Both the position numbers and the translations under genes were made by a program. Under the pieces are notes generated by a model. The model saw nothing but the letters and a program-made list of their open reading frames with translations. It searched no databases and was not told the origin of the DNA. A DNA stretch of 64,000 bases, taken from positions 11,225,501-11,289,500 of the forward strand of contig OU015543.1 in the NCBI GenBank assembly GCA_907165065.1, in the 5' to 3' direction. Below, one piece after another: positions 61,231 to 64,000 of the stretch (position 1 is its first letter; each line of letters opens with the position of its first letter). The DNA is from Caprimulgus europaeus. Taxonomy: Eukaryota > Chordata > Aves > Caprimulgiformes > Caprimulgidae.

Positions 61231-64000
61231 GGTGAGTATGAATTTGCTTTAAAGGTAATCCACAATACTCTCACTGAGAGGATGAGTGGTAGTCTCTGTT
61301 TTACCTCCACATGTCCAACTTATTTATTTACATATCAACATAAATGCTTCTTCGAGGAAGCCCAGCCACTGGTGCCACTCACTGGCATTGAGCTACACGA
61401 AGCTGTGACATGGAGCATCAATGGAGCCCAGCAAGATCTTGCACCAAAACCCTGGCAGTGCTGTAGCTTGGGCATCACTTCCACTTGACAAACCCTCCCA
61501 AATATACACAGATCATCCTCAGTCATGGAATTCAGGTGGAAAATTTTGGGATGTACATTCCAGTCCTGGGAGCAACTGGACTAATGGGGAGCTGGAGTGA
61601 TGATTATCATAACGTGGTGTTTCAGTCAGCCTTTAGACATAAAGACATGAAAGCCTCTGCAATGGACGTGAAGTAACTCTATTTTAATTCATTCCCTATG
61701 TAAATTTGAAAGAAAATACGTTGTCAGGCTGTTGCAAAGCAATACTTCGTGTCAGGGGCAATGCTCTTATCAAAGCCTTGTGTTTCAGAGTGAGGAGAAT
61801 TACCTCTAACCTGAAAAAAACACATTTACCGCAGTGAAGAATACTTCAAATTCCCTGGAAGAAAGTTTCTTTTTATCTCCTCTGGCACTAACTCTTGAAG
61901 CATTTTATAATCCCAGACAATCTCAAGAATTGAAAAGTGCAGTATTTCTAGATAGGGAATTGTCAAATGCTCAACGAGAGAGAGAGAAAAAGCTTTTTCC
62001 CTTTTTCCCCTCAAACTTGCTTTTATCATTAAACTGAGCTGACAATGAGATTAACTTTATTAACTTCCTACATTTAAGTAGAAAGATATACAACAACACA
62101 CCTGATACAATTGATATTTAATACTCTTCATCTGTAATGAAGATCTGTGACTCCTTTTCTAATTCCTGTTAACACAACTTCCTAATGCTAATGACTTTCA
62201 CACTTGGCTTAAGAGTTTTTTATAGTATGTGTGCAGACAACAACCAGCTCATAGAAACAATAGTCATAAAACCACAGTCACCCACGCCATCAAAACACTT
62301 CGTGTTGTTCTTTCTAACCCAGGAGTATCTTCCAAGCCTTAAATAATCAGCTGAGGTGATTTGCACATTTTACAAACTTAATTAGACGTCAATATGGATG
62401 AAGATCATGAAGATTTTTGTTCTGGCTAATAATAGTTGTACTTTATCTTGCTTTGCCTTTTAGCTAAATATGCCCTAATTGTGTTTTTACATTTGCTGGC
62501 ATGTGCAAAACATTTTAAGTAGATGGGCAAAGCAGCTAATTAGCATTGTACATTCTGTGCTTGCATGGTACACCAGCAAATTGTTCAGTAGAGGCAGGTT
62601 ATGAAGCTCATAGACTTCATGAATTCAAAACTAGGAGTCCGACACAAGGACCTCTCATTAGTGCTCTGAAACTAGTATCCAACAGCATGAAATTTCTTAT
62701 CAAATATTTTTATGAAATGATATGCAGAATTTTGCTGATTAACAATTTGGAAAAATATGGGTGTGTGCTGTAGGTCATACTTCTCCAGAAGGTTTTGTTT
62801 ACTGCTTGCTCAGTACCTGTTCCCAATCAGAATTAGCAATTCTCCACTCAGGCTGTACGTGTTCTTGTTCCTTTGCTTGTTCTTCTTTCTCTAGTGGAAG
62901 AAATAATCTGTAACATCAACAAGTATATAGGAAAAAAATCGATAAACAAATGTTCTGTGTGGAAAAATGAGTGGATTTCTTGTTTAAGAATATTAATGTG
63001 ATTTCTGTATAAAATACAAGGAATGTACGTGGGCTTTAGTGCAATGCTTTTAAATTACTCGTTGGAAGCAGTGGAAGATTCAAGGGTTTCTCTCTAGAGA
63101 CTAGAGCAGATTGTTCCCCATTATTCAGGAGTGTAATGGGGATGGTGAGGAGCTGTATTTCTTCCTAATAGGGATGAGGATGATGTAGTTGAAAACCACA
63201 GACTGCACTTTGCTGTGCTTTGCCATGCAGTCATCTGCCAGCTGGTTGCTTTATCACAATGGAAGCTTAAGAAGGCAAACACGAGAAGAGGTTGGGTCCA
63301 TAACAGAGATCTTCTCGGTCGTTAATGAACATGTGATTACAGCTTTGCTGAGAAACATGATTTCCAGTGTTGGTTTGTGCATTATGCGAAATGGTCCAGG
63401 ATTTACCTCCACAACAGAGCCTGGTGAATGGGGTGGGGTGTGGAGAAACTGGAGAAATTTCACAGAACAGCTGGAAATATTTTGTTTTCCTTTTATCTCG
63501 TTTTCTTTGGAATTTCTCCTTTTTATTCTCACATTCTATATTAGAAGATGTGTCCCAAATTGACTACTGGCTTTACTTAATTAAATTGACCTTGACTTGT
63601 GCCTCTGATGAACACTAAAGCTAAAAGCATAATGAGAAGCAAAACAGGCCTTGGGTTACTGCAGGTCTGGCAAACCCACTAATAAGAAAATCAAGCAGGT
63701 CCATTAATAAGAATTCTAACAGCTCCTTTAATGAACCTGCCAATGAGCCAGTGTGTGGGTTTCACTTGGCCTTTTTCCTTTTCCTGCACATGGAAACAGG
63801 TATTCACCAGATAAGAAGTGATGAACTTTCTTATCAGTGCCATGTTTGGCTTTTTTTTTTCTTGGTGGTGGACACAAACTTAATTAATCTACTAGAAATA
63901 AGAAAAGTGCTGCTTACTCAAGAGCTTGTGAGCAATTACTGATATTGTTACGGAATACATTTATAGATATATATATTTTTAAAAGAAAAAACAACAAAAA
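61231..64000. other. Gene-free region at window end
   Basis: No gene is recognised; ORFs are at most 124 codons. The segment 62330-62560 is dense in homeodomain-type motifs and is a candidate enhancer. The window ends in AT-rich sequence. Confidence 0.45.

Overview
The window is a piece of an amniote genome, most likely a bird. Two intronless potassium-channel coding regions sit in the same orientation: KCNJ16 (Kir5.1) and KCNJ2 (Kir2.1). The only interspersed repeats I recognise are CR1 LINE fragments, whose 3' tails match the ATTCTGTG-type CR1 end. CR1 dominance, short intergenic distances and long simple-sequence tracts all fit a bird. The order KCNJ16 - KCNJ2 - long gene-free tract is the vertebrate arrangement upstream of SOX9 (established knowledge). 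SOX9 itself is not in the window.

Layout. Positions 1-5836 look like intron or 5' flank of KCNJ16, with one long GGAA array. The last KCNJ16 exon starts at about 5837 and carries the whole 427-residue Kir5.1 coding sequence (5913-7196); its 3' end is not resolved. Positions 7197-24360 hold no convincing gene. They contain CR1 fragments, a small CpG-rich patch with a perfect CTCF consensus (13083-13096), and one unexplained 208-codon ORF. A CpG island (about 24365-25290) is the KCNJ2 promoter. A non-coding first exon ends at a strong splice donor (25134/25135), followed by a 5.1 kb intron with a CCCAT array. Exon 2 (30256 to about 35875) carries three short uORFs, the complete 427-residue Kir2.1 coding sequence (30472-31755) and a 4.1 kb 3' UTR. 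From about 35876 to the end there is no gene: simple repeats, two CR1 copies and several AT-rich homeodomain/octamer-rich segments that could be distal enhancers.

How the genes relate. Both proteins are inward-rectifier K+ channel subunits. Kir2.1 makes strongly rectifying channels that set the resting potential of muscle, heart and neurons. Kir5.1 is a modulatory subunit that mainly works in heteromers with Kir4.1. The most interesting protein-level observation is that this Kir5.1 has Asp at the pore-lining rectification-controller position and Ile at a second gating position. Mammalian Kir5.1, as I remember it, has Asn and Thr there, and Kir2.1 has Asp and Ile.

I saw no CRISPR array, RNA gene, recent retrovirus or novel multi-gene system. 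The promising material is regulatory: the CTCF site, the uORF cluster and the candidate enhancers. These calls rest on motif reading only, without alignments.
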